The position numbers and the translations under genes are program-made. From Actinopolymorpha pittospori (GTDB taxonomy: Bacteria > Actinomycetota > Actinomycetes > Propionibacteriales > Actinopolymorphaceae), in contig NZ_JADBEM010000001.1 of assembly GCF_014873875.1 (NCBI RefSeq), forward strand, positions 6,386,001 to 6,450,000: a DNA stretch of 64,000 nucleotides, in the 5' to 3' direction. Positions 9,025-18,217 of this stretch are shown in pieces. Under the pieces are notes generated by a model. It had not been told where the DNA came from. It searched no databases and saw only the letters and a program-made list of their open reading frames with translations. The stretch's first letter is position 1. Each line of letters begins with the position of its first letter.

Positions 9025-9870
9025 ATGCCGAACACGCCAAACCCTGGTCATTCGTACGCCGTCCTCACCGCCGAGCTGCGGACTCCCGACCGGTGGCCGG
9101 TCCCGCACGGGATCGTGACGGTCACCGACCTGCACGGCCAGCAGGTCGCCCGCGCGGAGGCGGACGCGGGGGGACACGTCGTGACCGACCCGCTGCCTGT
9201 CGGCACCTACACCGTCATCGTGACCGCGCCGGGGCACAGTCCCACGGCCCGCACCGCGGTCGTCGCCGGGAGCGGCGCGACGCTCGGCGTGGTGAACCTG
9301 CCACGGGTGAGTGAGCTTCCACTCCCGGCGGAGGGACCGTGGGTGATCGATCCCACGCACTCCGGGGTGGAGGCCACCGCGCGCCACCTCGGGCTGGCCA
9401 GCGTCAAGGGGCGCTTTACGGACTTCGGCGGCCGGATCCACATCGCCCGTCCGATCGAGGACTCCTGGGTCTACGCGGTCATCCGAGCGGACACCATCGA
9501 CACCGGCAACAAGCTACGGGACGACCACCTGCGCACCGCCGACTTCCTCGACGTCGCACGCCACCCGAGGATCGAGTACCGCAGCCACCGGTTGACAGCG
9601 ACGGGCGCGGACCTGTGGGCACTGGACGGGGAGCTCACGATCAACGCGATCACCCGTCCGGTTCGGCTCGACCTGCGTTACCACGGCAGCGGCCCGGACG
9701 CCTTCGGCGGGATCCGGGCCGGATTCCTGGCGAGCACCGAGTTGTCCCGCGAGGACTTCGCGATCAGCTACCACCAACTCGTCCGCGCGGGTGTCGCGGC
9801 GGTCGGCCCCTCGATCAGGGTCGAGCTCAACATCGAGGCGGTGTACGGCGAGGAGCTTCCGCAGCTGTAG
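9025..9870 (+). CDS. YceI-family protein with N-terminal carboxypeptidase-regulatory-like domain
   Basis: A 281-residue two-domain protein. Residues ~10-95 form a beta-sandwich repeat like those on the preceding exporter (PHGIVTVTDLHGQQVARA ... GTYTVIVTAPGH). Residues ~105-280 form a YceI lipocalin-like barrel (WVIDPTHSGVEATARHLGLA, GRFTDFGGRI, LRTADFLDVARHPRIEY). YceI proteins bind isoprenoid or other amphiphilic ligands. There is no signal peptide, unlike E. coli YceI. The ATG at 9025 has GAGGA 5 nt upstream; a GTG at 9013 overlapping the exporter stop is the alternative. It is probably co-transcribed with the MFS gene. Confidence 0.85.
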   Translation: MPNTPNPGHSYAVLTAELRTPDRWPVPHGIVTVTDLHGQQVARAEADAGGHVVTDPLPVGTYTVIVTAPGHSPTARTAVVAGSGATLGVVNLPRVSELPLPAEGPWVIDPTHSGVEATARHLGLASVKGRFTDFGGRIHIARPIEDSWVYAVIRADTIDTGNKLRDDHLRTADFLDVARHPRIEYRSHRLTATGADLWALDGELTINAITRPVRLDLRYHGSGPDAFGGIRAGFLASTELSREDFAISYHQLVRAGVAAVGPSIRVELNIEAVYGEELPQL

Positions 9871-9984
9871 GCGTCCGCTACTGGACAGGCGTTACGGCAC
9901 ATCGTCGTCTGCACGATCGGCACAAGAAAGGCCCTTGCCGATAGCGTCGGTGCGTCGATGCAGGCGGTAGGAAAGGGCAGTCGC

Positions 9985-11070
9985 GTGAGTGATGGTTATT
10001 CCGGCCTCGTGAGTGGCCTGGGCGATCTGGTGCACCTGTCCGGCGCGGTGACGCGCTCGGTCAGCGCGGAGAACCCCACGGGTGAGAAGGGCCGCGGCGG
10101 CGCGGCGACCGAGGGTACGGGCGCCCGGGCGGCCCGCGACCTCGGGCTCGGCTGGAAGGTGTCCCCGTCCATTCGGATCACGGCCGGCGAGACCGCGACG
10201 CTGGCCGACGTCGAGGGGCCGGGGGCGATCCAGCACATCTGGCTCACCACCCACGTGTCGAACTGGCGGCGGCTGCTGCTGCGTTTCTACTGGGACGGCG
10301 ACACCCGGCCCGCGGTCGAGGTGCCGGTCGGTGACTTCTTCGGCCAGGGTTGGGGGAAGTTCGCGCAGCTGAGCTCGCTGCCGATCGCCGTCAACCCGAA
10401 CGGCGGCTTCAACTCCTACTGGGCGATGCCGTTCCTGCGCAACGCCCGGGTCACGCTGGAGAACCTCGCCGAGGAGGATGTGATCGTCTACTACCAGGTC
10501 GACTACACCCTCACCGAGCTTGGCGACGAGGTGGCCTACTTCCACTCGCAGTGGCGCCGGAGCAACCCGCTGGTCTCCAAGGACGTCCACACGATCCTCG
10601 ACGACGTGGAGGGCGCCGGGCACTACGTCGGCACCTACCTCGCCTGGGGCGTCAACAGCACCGGCTGGTGGGGCGAGGGCGAGCTGAAGTTCTTCCTCGA
10701 CGGTGACGAGGAGTTCCCGACGATCTGCGGCACCGGCACCGAGGACTACTTCGGTGGGGCCTGGAACTTCGACGTGCCGGGGCAGGGCTACACGGCGTTC
10801 TCCACGCCGTTCCTCGGTCTGCACCAGATCATCGCGCCGGACGGGCTCTACCAGAGCCAGCAGCGCTTCGGCATGTACCGCTGGCACATCCTCGACCCGA
10901 TCCGCTTCGCCACCGACCTGAAGGTCACGGTGCAGGCGCTCGGCTGGCGGTCGGGCGGGCGTTACCTCCCGCTGCAGGACGACATCGCCTCGACGGCGTT
11001 CTGGTACGGCCGGGAGACGTCGTACGCCAGGCCCGCCACCCCCGACCTGGACACCCTCGAGATCTGCTGA
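9985..11070 (+). CDS. DUF2961 (GH172-like) family protein
   Basis: A 361-residue DUF2961 protein. Members of this family characterised as GH172 are glycoside hydrolases acting on fructofuranosides or D-arabinofuranosides. The family hallmark GTGTEDYFGGAW is present near residues 249-260 (Glu about 253), preceded by GWWGEGELKFF (Glu about 233). The ~20-residue spacing suits the nucleophile and acid/base pair described for GH172 (inference). The GTG at 9985 has GGAAAGG 8 nt upstream; the ATG at 9958 has no ribosome site. No signal peptide, so the substrate would be intracellular. It is convergent with the GntR gene of the sugar-acid locus. Confidence 0.83.
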   Translation: MSDGYSGLVSGLGDLVHLSGAVTRSVSAENPTGEKGRGGAATEGTGARAARDLGLGWKVSPSIRITAGETATLADVEGPGAIQHIWLTTHVSNWRRLLLRFYWDGDTRPAVEVPVGDFFGQGWGKFAQLSSLPIAVNPNGGFNSYWAMPFLRNARVTLENLAEEDVIVYYQVDYTLTELGDEVAYFHSQWRRSNPLVSKDVHTILDDVEGAGHYVGTYLAWGVNSTGWWGEGELKFFLDGDEEFPTICGTGTEDYFGGAWNFDVPGQGYTAFSTPFLGLHQIIAPDGLYQSQQRFGMYRWHILDPIRFATDLKVTVQALGWRSGGRYLPLQDDIASTAFWYGRETSYARPATPDLDTLEIC

Positions 11071-11094
11071 ACCGGTAGCACGTCGCGACGGTGG

Positions 11095-11910
11095 CTAACG
11101 TCCGCCGGCCCCGCGGGCCTCGGTGCCCGTGCGGGCCGCGGACGCGGCCGCGAGCTGGGCGGTGAAGTCCTCGGTCTCCTGCAGGTGCTCGTCCATCAGG
11201 GCGCCGGCGGCCCGACGGGCGCGTCGGCGGACGGCGCTCATGATCTTGGTGTGCAGCTCGATGGCGCGCTCGGCGAGTTCGGCGTTCTCCTCCACGGTCC
11301 GGCGGCGTACGGTCCGCAGCGCGCCGTCCACGGAGTGGAAGAGCGTCAGGGCGAAGGTGTTGCCCGCGGCGCGCAGCAGCGCGTCGTGGAAGTCGACGTC
11401 GGCGGAGCTGAAGGTGTCGAGGTCCTGTGCCGCCCACGCCTCCTTCATCGTCGCGACCGCGGCCTCCATCCGGGCGAGGTCCGCGTCACTGCGCCGGACC
11501 GCGGCGAGCTCGGCGATGCCGCGTTCGACGATGCGGCGCAACTCGGTGAGCTCGTGGGCGAGTTCGTAACCGGACTCGAGCAGGGCCCGGGCGTTGAGGA
11601 CCGTACTGTCGAACGGTGCCCAGGTGTCGGGTTGGTTGACGAAGGTGCCGCGGCCCTGCTGGACCCGGAGGACACCGCGCTGACGGAGGTCCTTGATGGC
11701 CTCACGCAGGGTCAGCCGGCTGACACCGGCGCGTTCGGCGAGGACAGGCTCGGGAGGCAGCCGGCTGTCCGGCGGGTAGACCCCGGCCACGATCTCGTCG
11801 AGCAGCCGCTCGGCGAGCTGGTCGGCGAGCCCGGAGCGACTGACGGAGGTGAGGTCTCCGCCGGGCCTGACCGAGACCGGCTCCGGCCGGCGCGTGTTCT
11901 GGTCCGTCAT
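11095..11910 (-). CDS. FadR-type GntR transcriptional regulator
   Basis: A 271-residue regulator. An N-terminal winged helix (LADQLAERLLDEIVAGVYPP, LAERAGVSRLTLREAIKDL, QQGRGTFV; residues ~30-95) is followed by an all-helical FCD ligand-binding domain with His/Asp metal-ligand positions (DVDFHDALLRAAGN and a C-terminal His-containing helix). I chose the ATG at 11910, with GGGAGG upstream, over the one at 11973. It is divergent from the UxaA-like dehydratase and LarA-like genes, so it probably represses them and is released by a sugar acid or related carboxylate. Confidence 0.87.
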   Translation of the reverse strand: MTDQNTRRPEPVSVRPGGDLTSVSRSGLADQLAERLLDEIVAGVYPPDSRLPPEPVLAERAGVSRLTLREAIKDLRQRGVLRVQQGRGTFVNQPDTWAPFDSTVLNARALLESGYELAHELTELRRIVERGIAELAAVRRSDADLARMEAAVATMKEAWAAQDLDTFSSADVDFHDALLRAAGNTFALTLFHSVDGALRTVRRRTVEENAELAERAIELHTKIMSAVRRRARRAAGALMDEHLQETEDFTAQLAAASAARTGTEARGAGGR

Positions 11911-11951
11911 CTCCGCGAGTGCCTCCCAGGTGACCACCATCGGACGCTGGG

Positions 11952-11962
11952 TGGTCTGACAG
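11952..11962. promoter_or_regulatory. FadR-type operator-like site
   Basis: TGGTCTGACAG matches the FadR-subfamily pattern TnGTnnnACnA except for the last base. It lies 42 nt upstream of the GntR start codon in the divergent promoter region. Confidence 0.3.
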
Positions 11963-12036
11963 GTGCCCAACACTAGGTCACGAGCGCACGTCCGGCCCGG
12001 GGCAGGCTTGAAACGAGTACGATCTGCGACACTGAA

Positions 12037-12047
12037 ACATCAGATGT
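12037..12047. promoter_or_regulatory. 11-bp inverted repeat upstream of dehydratase gene
   Basis: ACATC-A-GATGT is a perfect odd-length inverted repeat immediately upstream of the GGAGGG ribosome site of the dehydratase gene. It is a plausible operator for the divergently encoded GntR regulator, since binding there would block transcription initiation or elongation. Confidence 0.4.
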
Positions 12048-12067
12048 CTTGGAGGGTGGCGTCATCC

Positions 12068-13612
12068 ATGGACCATCCCGCGCTCGCTGAGCTGACGCTC
12101 CGGCTGCACGAGGACGACAACGTCGTGATCGCCATGCGTGATCTCGAACCCGGAACCTACGCGCTGCGCGCCGGTGGGACGCTGTCCGTCACCGACGCCG
12201 TGCCCCGTGGCCACAAGGTCGCCGTGGCGCCCGTCGCCGAGGGCGAGCCGGTCCGCAAGTACGGCCAGGTGATCGGGTTCGCGAGCGCGGCCATCACACC
12301 CGGCCGGCACGTGCACACCCACAACACCGCCTTCCAGATGTTCGAGCGGGCATACGACTTCGGCGTCGACGCCCGGCCCACGACCTACGTGCCGGAGAAC
12401 GCGCGCGCAACCTTCCAGGGCATCGTCCGTCAGGACAGCCGGCCGGCGACGCGCAACTACATCGGCATCCTCACCACGGTCAACTGCTCGGCCACCGCCG
12501 CGAAGCTGATCGCCGAGCGGTTCAAGTACGACGGCCTCGCGGAGTTCCCGAACGTCGACGGCGTCGTCTCCCTCACCCACGACACCGGCTGTGGCATGGC
12601 CGGCCCGGGCAGCGAGGGCTTCGAGGTGCTGCGGCGGACCCTCACCGGCTACGCCAACCACCCGAACTTCGCCGGCTTCCTGGTCCTCGGACTCGGCTGC
12701 GAGGTCAACCAGGTGTCCTCGCTGGTCGAGCACTGGCAGATCCCCGCCCACAAGATCACCGTGCCGATGACGATCCAGGAGCTCGGCGGCACCCGCAAGA
12801 CGGTCGCGGAGGGCATCGCCCGGATCAAGGACATGCTGCCGGACGTCAACAACGTCACGCGCGAGACGGTCTCCGCGAGCGAACTCGTCCTCGCCATGGA
12901 GTGCGGCGGCTCCGACGGCTACTCCGGCATCACCGCCAACCCCGCGCTCGGCGCGGCCGCCGACCTGCTGGTCGCCCACGGTGGGACCGCGGTGTTCGGT
13001 GAGACGCCGGAGATCTACGGCGCCGAGCACCTGCTGGCCCGCCGGGCCGCGACCACCGAGGTCGGGGAGAAGCTGATCCGGCGCATCCACTGGTGGGAGG
13101 ACTACACCGCGAAGCACTCCGGCTCGATGGACAACAACCCCTCGCCCGGCAACAAGGCGGGCGGGCTCACCACCATCCTGGAGAAGTCGCTCGGCGCGGC
13201 CGCCAAGGGCGGCACCACCAACCTCGCCGACGTCGTGGAGTTCGCGGAGGCGATCACCGCCAAGGGCCTGGTGTTCATGGACACCCCGGGCTACGACCCG
13301 GTCAACGCGACCGGCATGGTGGCCGGAGGCTCGCAGGTCCTGTGCTTCACCACCGGGCGCGGCTCGGCGTTCGGCTGCAAGCCGACCCCCTCGGTCAAGC
13401 TCGCCACCAACACCGACGTCTACCAGCGGATGACCGACGACATGGACATCAACTGCGGCGTGATCGCCGACGGTGAGGCGTCCGTCGCCGAGATGGGTCG
13501 GCAGATCTTCGACCACGTGCTGGAGGTCGCCTCCGGCAAGCAGACCAAGAGCGAGGAGCTCGGCTACGGCGACGAGGAGTTCGTGCCGTGGCAGCTGGGC
13601 GCGGTGATGTAG
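12068..13612 (+). CDS. UxaA/GarD-family sugar-acid dehydratase (altronate/galactarate type)
   Basis: A 514-residue member of the altronate/galactarate dehydratase family, which removes water from a C6 aldonate or aldarate to give a 2-keto-3-deoxy acid. Residues ~10-90 are an SAF-type N-terminal domain (GHKVAVAPVAEGEPVRKYG). The large catalytic domain has HDTGCGMAG, FLVLGLGCEVNQ, MECGGSDGYSGITANP, DNNPSPGNKAGGLTTI and GRGSAFGCKPTPS, with several Cys and His that could bind the catalytic iron. Length matches UxaA (495) and GarD (523). The ATG at 12068 follows GGAGGG. It forms a probable operon with the LarA-like gene 67 bp downstream. Exact substrate is uncertain. Confidence 0.85.
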   Translation: MDHPALAELTLRLHEDDNVVIAMRDLEPGTYALRAGGTLSVTDAVPRGHKVAVAPVAEGEPVRKYGQVIGFASAAITPGRHVHTHNTAFQMFERAYDFGVDARPTTYVPENARATFQGIVRQDSRPATRNYIGILTTVNCSATAAKLIAERFKYDGLAEFPNVDGVVSLTHDTGCGMAGPGSEGFEVLRRTLTGYANHPNFAGFLVLGLGCEVNQVSSLVEHWQIPAHKITVPMTIQELGGTRKTVAEGIARIKDMLPDVNNVTRETVSASELVLAMECGGSDGYSGITANPALGAAADLLVAHGGTAVFGETPEIYGAEHLLARRAATTEVGEKLIRRIHWWEDYTAKHSGSMDNNPSPGNKAGGLTTILEKSLGAAAKGGTTNLADVVEFAEAITAKGLVFMDTPGYDPVNATGMVAGGSQVLCFTTGRGSAFGCKPTPSVKLATNTDVYQRMTDDMDINCGVIADGEASVAEMGRQIFDHVLEVASGKQTKSEELGYGDEEFVPWQLGAVM

Positions 13613-13679
13613 TGATGCGGGCGACTTTGCGTAGGACCGTGCGAAGGACCCTGGAGAGAACGCAGGAGGTGGGCGGACG

Positions 13680-15014
13680 ATGACGCCGACGACGAGCGAG
13701 CCGACCGGGCTCGGACCGTTCGAGCGGGTACGAGACCTGGCGCCGCGGGCGCCGTTCCCGCGGCTACTTCCGGTGCGGCAGCACTACGACGTACCCGTCG
13801 AGGACGACGTGGCCGCCGCGACCGCTCGCGAACTGGAGCCGCTGCGAGCCCGGATCCGTCCGGGCATGAGCGTCGCGGTCACCGCGGGCAGCCGGGGCAT
13901 CCACGACCTGGCCCGGGTCGTCCGGGCGGCGTGCGACTGGCTGCGCGCGGCCGGCGCCGAGCCGTTCATCGTCCCCGCGATGGGGTCCCACGGTGGTGCG
14001 ACGGCGGCTGGCCAGCTCGCCGTCCTCGCGTCCTACGGCGTGACCGAGGAGACCATGGGCGTCCCGCTGCGGGCGACCATGGACACGGTGGTGCTCGGCA
14101 GGGTGCCGGACGGGCCGGAGGTCCACCTGGACGCCAACGCCGCCCAGGCCGACGGGATCCTGCTGGTCAACCGGATCAAGCCGCACACCGACTTCCACGG
14201 CGACGTGGAGAGCGGCCTCGCGAAGATCGCCGCCATCGGCCTCGGCAAGCAGCGCGGCGCGGAGGGCATCCACATCTACGGCTCGGCGGGGCTCGCTCGC
14301 TGGGTGCCGGCCGTCGCTCGGCACATCCTCGACACCGGGCGGGTGCTCGGGGGTCTCGGAATCGTGGAGAACGCCCACGAGCACACCGCACGGGTGGCGT
14401 TCGTCGAGCCCGACGGGATCGCGGGGCCGGCCGAGACCGCGCTCCTGCGCGAGGCGGGCCGGCTGCTCGGCCGGCTGCCCTTCGACGAGATCGACGTGCT
14501 GGTCGTCGACGAACTCGGCAAGGACAAGTCCGGCTCCGGCATGGACACCAACGTCATCGGCCGGATGTGGATCGCCGGTGTCGCCGAGCCCGAGCGGCCG
14601 CGGATCACCAACATCACCGTCCACGCGATCAGCAAGGCCTCCTACGGCAACGCGGTCGGCGTGGGCCTCGCCGACTTCGTGCCCTTCCGGGTTCTCGAGG
14701 ACATCGACCTGAACGCGTTGTACGTCAACGCGATGACCTCCGGGATCGGCGGCGTACGGCGCGCCAAGATGCCCATCGCGCTTCCCACGGACCGGGACGC
14801 CCTGGCCGCCGCGATCCTCATGTGCGGGCGGCCCGATCCGGAGAACGTCCGCCTGGTCCGGGTGCACGACACCCTGGACACGGTCCAGCTACTCGTGGCC
14901 GAGAGCATGCGCGGCGAGGTCGAGGCCCAGTCCAACCTCGAGATCGTCGGCGAGCCGGTGCCGTTCGCCTGGACCTCCGAGGGGGCACTGCCGGACTGGC
15001 CGACCATGAGCTGA
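13680..15014 (+). CDS. LarA-like (DUF2088) nickel-pincer isomerase homologue
   Basis: A 444-residue protein resembling the LarA/DUF2088 superfamily of lactate racemases and related hydroxyacid epimerases that use a nickel-pincer nucleotide. N-terminal signatures are VAVTAGSRGIHD and PAMGSHGGAT (His104). The core is NRIKPHTDFHGDVESGLAKIAAIGLGKQ split over residues 163-190, with His169, His173 and Lys182. These sit close to the LarA positions His108, His174 and cofactor-bound Lys184 (inference by spacing). The ATG follows GGAGG. Pairing with a sugar-acid dehydratase suggests C2 epimerisation of an aldonate or aldarate. No larB, larC or larE is in the window, so the cofactor would have to be made from genes elsewhere. 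Confidence 0.75.
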   Translation: MTPTTSEPTGLGPFERVRDLAPRAPFPRLLPVRQHYDVPVEDDVAAATARELEPLRARIRPGMSVAVTAGSRGIHDLARVVRAACDWLRAAGAEPFIVPAMGSHGGATAAGQLAVLASYGVTEETMGVPLRATMDTVVLGRVPDGPEVHLDANAAQADGILLVNRIKPHTDFHGDVESGLAKIAAIGLGKQRGAEGIHIYGSAGLARWVPAVARHILDTGRVLGGLGIVENAHEHTARVAFVEPDGIAGPAETALLREAGRLLGRLPFDEIDVLVVDELGKDKSGSGMDTNVIGRMWIAGVAEPERPRITNITVHAISKASYGNAVGVGLADFVPFRVLEDIDLNALYVNAMTSGIGGVRRAKMPIALPTDRDALAAAILMCGRPDPENVRLVRVHDTLDTVQLLVAESMRGEVEAQSNLEIVGEPVPFAWTSEGALPDWPTMS

Positions 15015-15162
15015 CCGGCCCACCCCGAATGCGGCGACTTCCTTCCATGTCACCCGATTGGGGTGAGAAAGGGACAAATCGCCTTCGCCGCTGAACCACC
15101 TGCTCCCGTGCCGCGTGTCATGAGGGAACATCGGCAGGACTCATGACCCGACGGAGGAACAC

Positions 15163-15681
15163 GTGGAGACATCGAAGCGCGACACGCCGGAGAACCTTGG
15201 CCCGCTGACGCGCCGACGCGTCCTGAGTGGTGTTGCCGCGGTTGGTGCCACCGTTCCGCTCCTCGCGGCATGCGGCGGAAGTGACACCGGCGCGGGCAGC
15301 GGCGACACAACAACCACGACGGACGACTCGAGCCCCACGCAGACGCCGAACGACGCGGCCGCGCCGGGCGACGACGCGACCAAGGGCGGTGGTGGTGACG
15401 CGCTCGCCACCACCTCGCAGGTCCCCGTCAACGGCGGCATGGTGTTCAAGGACCAGAAGGTCGTCGTGACGCAGCCCAGCGCGGGCACCTTCAAGGCGTT
15501 CAGCGCCGTCTGCACCCACATGGGCTGCACGGTCGCGGGTGTGCAGGACGGCACCATCAACTGCCCGTGCCACGGCAGCATGTTCAGTGCCGCCGACGGC
15601 TCGGTGAAGGGTGGCCCGGCGACGAAGCCGCTCGCCGCCGTCAAGATCCAGGTCGACGGCGACTCGATCAAGCTGGCCTGA
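15163..15681 (+). CDS. Rieske [2Fe-2S] lipoprotein
   Basis: A 172-residue exported iron-sulfur protein. A twin-arginine-like TRRRVLSG and hydrophobic segment end in the lipobox LLAAC, so it is probably Tat-exported and lipid-anchored. A ~55-residue Ser/Thr/Asp-rich spacer leads to the Rieske domain, with CTHMGC and CPCHGSMF providing the Cys-His/Cys-His ligands. The GTG start has GGAGGAA 5 nt upstream. The gene appears monocistronic. Redox partner unknown; it lacks the extra domains of cytochrome bc1 Rieske subunits. Confidence 0.9.
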   Translation: METSKRDTPENLGPLTRRRVLSGVAAVGATVPLLAACGGSDTGAGSGDTTTTTDDSSPTQTPNDAAAPGDDATKGGGGDALATTSQVPVNGGMVFKDQKVVVTQPSAGTFKAFSAVCTHMGCTVAGVQDGTINCPCHGSMFSAADGSVKGGPATKPLAAVKIQVDGDSIKLA

Positions 15682-15685
15682 CACC

Positions 15686-15700
15686 AGCCGGCCGCCGGCT
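15686..15700 (+). terminator. Short hairpin after Rieske gene
   Basis: AGCCGG-CCG-CCGGCT, 6-bp arms with a 3-nt loop, 4 nt after the Rieske stop. Weak on its own and lacking a T-tract. Confidence 0.3.
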
Positions 15701-15859
15701 TCGTCACCGTTCGGCCGATCCGACCCGGAAGGTCGTGAACTGTCCGGTCCGAAGCACCGGACGGTTCGCGGCCTCCGCGGCGATCCGCCCCGGCTCACTC
15801 CGCAGAACGAGGCGTGGGCCGGCCTCCGGTCGGGGGTGGCGTCGCCTAGGCTCGGAAAA

Positions 15860-18217
15860 GTGGCAGATCCCGCGACCTATCGACCCACACCCGGCTCGGT
15901 TCCCGACGCGCCGGGCGTCTACCGATTCCTCGACGCCCGCGGCAGGGTCATCTATGTCGGCAAGGCCAAGAGCCTGCGTTCCCGGCTCGCGTCCTACTTC
16001 CAGGATCTCGCCGCCCTTCACCCCCGCACCCAGGCCATGGTCCAGACGGCCGCCAAGGTCGAGTGGACGGTGGTCAACACCGAGGTGGAGGCGCTGCAGC
16101 TCGAATACTCCTGGATCAAGGAGTTCGACCCCCGCTTCAACGTCAAGTACCGCGACGACAAGAGCTACCCGTGGCTCGCGGTCACGCTCAACGAGGACTA
16201 CCCGCGCCTGCAGGTGATGCGCGGCGCGAAGCGGAAGGGCGTCCGTTACTTCGGGCCCTACTCCCACGCCTGGGCGATCCGGGAGACGCTCGACCTGCTG
16301 TTGCGGGTCTTTCCGGCCCGCACCTGTTCGAAGGGCGTCTTCAAGCGCGCCGGTCAGATCGGCCGCCCGTGCCTGCTCGGCTACATCGGCAAGTGCTCCG
16401 CTCCCTGCGTCGGTCGGGTGAGCCAGGAGGAGCACCGCGAGATCGTCGAGGACTTCTGCGACTTCATGGCGGGCCACGCGGCGCCCTACATCAAGCGGGT
16501 CGAGCGTGAGATGAGGCAGGCGTCCTCCGAACTCGAGTTCGAGCGGGCGGCGAAGCTCCGGGACGACCTCAAGGCGCTCGAGCGGGCACTCGAGAAGAAC
16601 ACCGTGGTCCTGGCCGACGGCACCGACGCCGACGTGATCGCGCTCGCGGAGGACCAGCTCGAGGTCGCCGTCCAGGTCTTCCACGTCCGGGGCGGCCGGA
16701 TCCGCGGCCAGCGCGGCTGGGTGGCCGACAAGACCGACGACGCCGAGACCGGTGAGTTGGTCGAACGCCTCCTCACCCAGCTCTACGGCGGCGAGGCGGG
16801 TGAGTCGGTTCCGCGCGAGGTGCTGGTCCCGGCCGTGCCGGCCGACGACGAGGCACTGGTCACCTGGCTGAGCGAGCGCCGGGGCGCCCGGGTCGACCTG
16901 CGGGTCCCGCAGCGCGGAGACAAGCGCGGCCTGCTGGAGACCGTCGCGCGCAACGCGACCGAGGCCCTCGGCCTGCACAAGACCAAGCGGGCGAGCGACC
17001 TGACCACCCGCAGTCGGGCCCTCCAGGAGATCCAGGAAGCGCTCGGCCTCGACGACGCGCCGCTGCGGATCGAGTGCTACGACATCTCCAACCTGCAGGG
17101 CTCGGACGTGGTGGCCTCGATGGTGGTTTTCGAGGACGGCCTGCCTCGCAAGGGCGACTACCGCAGGTTCACGGTGAAGGCACGCGGCCGGGGCGATGGC
17201 TCCAACGACGTCGCCTCCATCCACGAGGTGATCACCCGCCGGTTCCAGCGCTACCTCGACGAGCGGGCCGAGACCGGTGAGCTCGGCGGCGGAGGACCCG
17301 AAGGCGTCGGCGACGCCGACCCGGCGGACGCGGAGGCCGCCGGTGCCGAGGTCAGCGATACGGACGTCAGCGGTACGGACGTCAGCGGTACGGACGTCAG
17401 CGGTACGGACGTCAGCGGTACGGACGTCAGCGGTACGGACGTCAGCGGTACGGACGTCAGCGGTGAGACGGTCAGCGGCGCTGGGGTGACTGACAGCCGG
17501 GGAGCCGGCGTCGCGGCGTCCACCGGGAGCGCGGCCCGCACCGGGGTCCCCGAGGCGCGGGACGCGAGCGATGGCGGTGCCACCTCGGGCGTGCCTGTCG
17601 GCATCGACCCCGAGACCGGCCGGCAGCGGAAGTTCTCCTACGCCCCCGGCCTGCTGGTGGTCGACGGCGGCCCGCCACAGGTCGCCGCCGCGCAGCGGGC
17701 AATGGACGAGCTCGGCATCGACGACGTACCCGTGTGCGGGCTCGCGAAGCGGCTGGAGGAGGTCTGGCTGCCCGGCCAGGAGGACCCGGTGATCCTCCCT
17801 CGTACCAGCGAAGGTCTCTACCTTCTGCAACGGGTCCGTGACGAGGCGCACCGGTTCGCGATCACCTTCCACCGGCAGAAGCGCTCGAAGTCGATGGTGG
17901 AGAGCCTCCTCGACGAGGTGCCCGGCCTGGGGGAGACTCGGCGCAAGGCCCTGCTCCGGAAGTTCGGCTCACTCCGGCGGCTCCGGGCCGCGACCGTCGA
18001 GGAGGTCTCCGAGGTGCCCGGTATCGGTGCCCGCACCGCCGAGGCCGTGGTCGCGGCGTTGCAGGGCGTACGGCGTACGTCGCGTCCGGCCATCAACACC
18101 GCGACCGGCGAGATTCTCGAGGAGGAGGACCCGCCGTCGACCTCCTCCGACGATGAGGGCAGTATGCGACCTCTCGCACACACACGGGGAGCAAGCCATG
18201 GCGACACGACCACCTGA
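15860..18217 (+). CDS. uvrC: Excinuclease ABC subunit C
   Basis: A 785-residue UvrC, the dual-incision nuclease of nucleotide excision repair. Domains in order: GIY-YIG (residues ~15-95, [19 protein letters not shown]), Cys-rich region, UVR motif (~215-250), RNase H-like nuclease ([15 protein letters not shown] about 598; HRFAITFHR about 664) and tandem HhH at the C-terminus. It is longer than most UvrC proteins because residues ~480-580 form a low-complexity insert inside the nuclease domain, including tandem DVSGT repeats (see repeat). I chose the GTG at 15860, where homology begins, although the frame is open upstream. The last 20 nt overlap rapZ. Confidence 0.95.
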   Translation: MADPATYRPTPGSVPDAPGVYRFLDARGRVIYVGKAKSLRSRLASYFQDLAALHPRTQAMVQTAAKVEWTVVNTEVEALQLEYSWIKEFDPRFNVKYRDDKSYPWLAVTLNEDYPRLQVMRGAKRKGVRYFGPYSHAWAIRETLDLLLRVFPARTCSKGVFKRAGQIGRPCLLGYIGKCSAPCVGRVSQEEHREIVEDFCDFMAGHAAPYIKRVEREMRQASSELEFERAAKLRDDLKALERALEKNTVVLADGTDADVIALAEDQLEVAVQVFHVRGGRIRGQRGWVADKTDDAETGELVERLLTQLYGGEAGESVPREVLVPAVPADDEALVTWLSERRGARVDLRVPQRGDKRGLLETVARNATEALGLHKTKRASDLTTRSRALQEIQEALGLDDAPLRIECYDISNLQGSDVVASMVVFEDGLPRKGDYRRFTVKARGRGDGSNDVASIHEVITRRFQRYLDERAETGELGGGGPEGVGDADPADAEAAGAEVSDTDVSGTDVSGTDVSGTDVSGTDVSGTDVSGTDVSGETVSGAGVTDSRGAGVAASTGSAARTGVPEARDASDGGATSGVPVGIDPETGRQRKFSYAPGLLVVDGGPPQVAAAQRAMDELGIDDVPVCGLAKRLEEVWLPGQEDPVILPRTSEGLYLLQRVRDEAHRFAITFHRQKRSKSMVESLLDEVPGLGETRRKALLRKFGSLRRLRAATVEEVSEVPGIGARTAEAVVAALQGVRRTSRPAINTATGEILEEEDPPSTSSDDEGSMRPLAHTRGASHGDTTT
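17351..17485 (+). repeat. 15-bp in-frame minisatellite within uvrC
   Basis: Nine head-to-tail units of 15 bp (GTCAGCGGTACGGAC). The six at 17366-17455 are identical, the one before has one mismatch, and the last two (17456-17485) are degenerate. Each unit adds Val-Ser-Gly-Thr-Asp, so copy-number change keeps the frame. The array falls between two conserved parts of the RNase H-like domain. Confidence 0.97.

Noticed and set aside
17351-17485. Possible CRISPR array in uvrC repeats
   Set aside because: Units are contiguous 15-mers without spacers and lie in frame inside a gene; it is a minisatellite.
15704-17872. A 722-codon minus-strand open frame opposite uvrC
   Set aside because: Shadow of uvrC; composition mirrors the sense codons and no ribosome site or motif is present.
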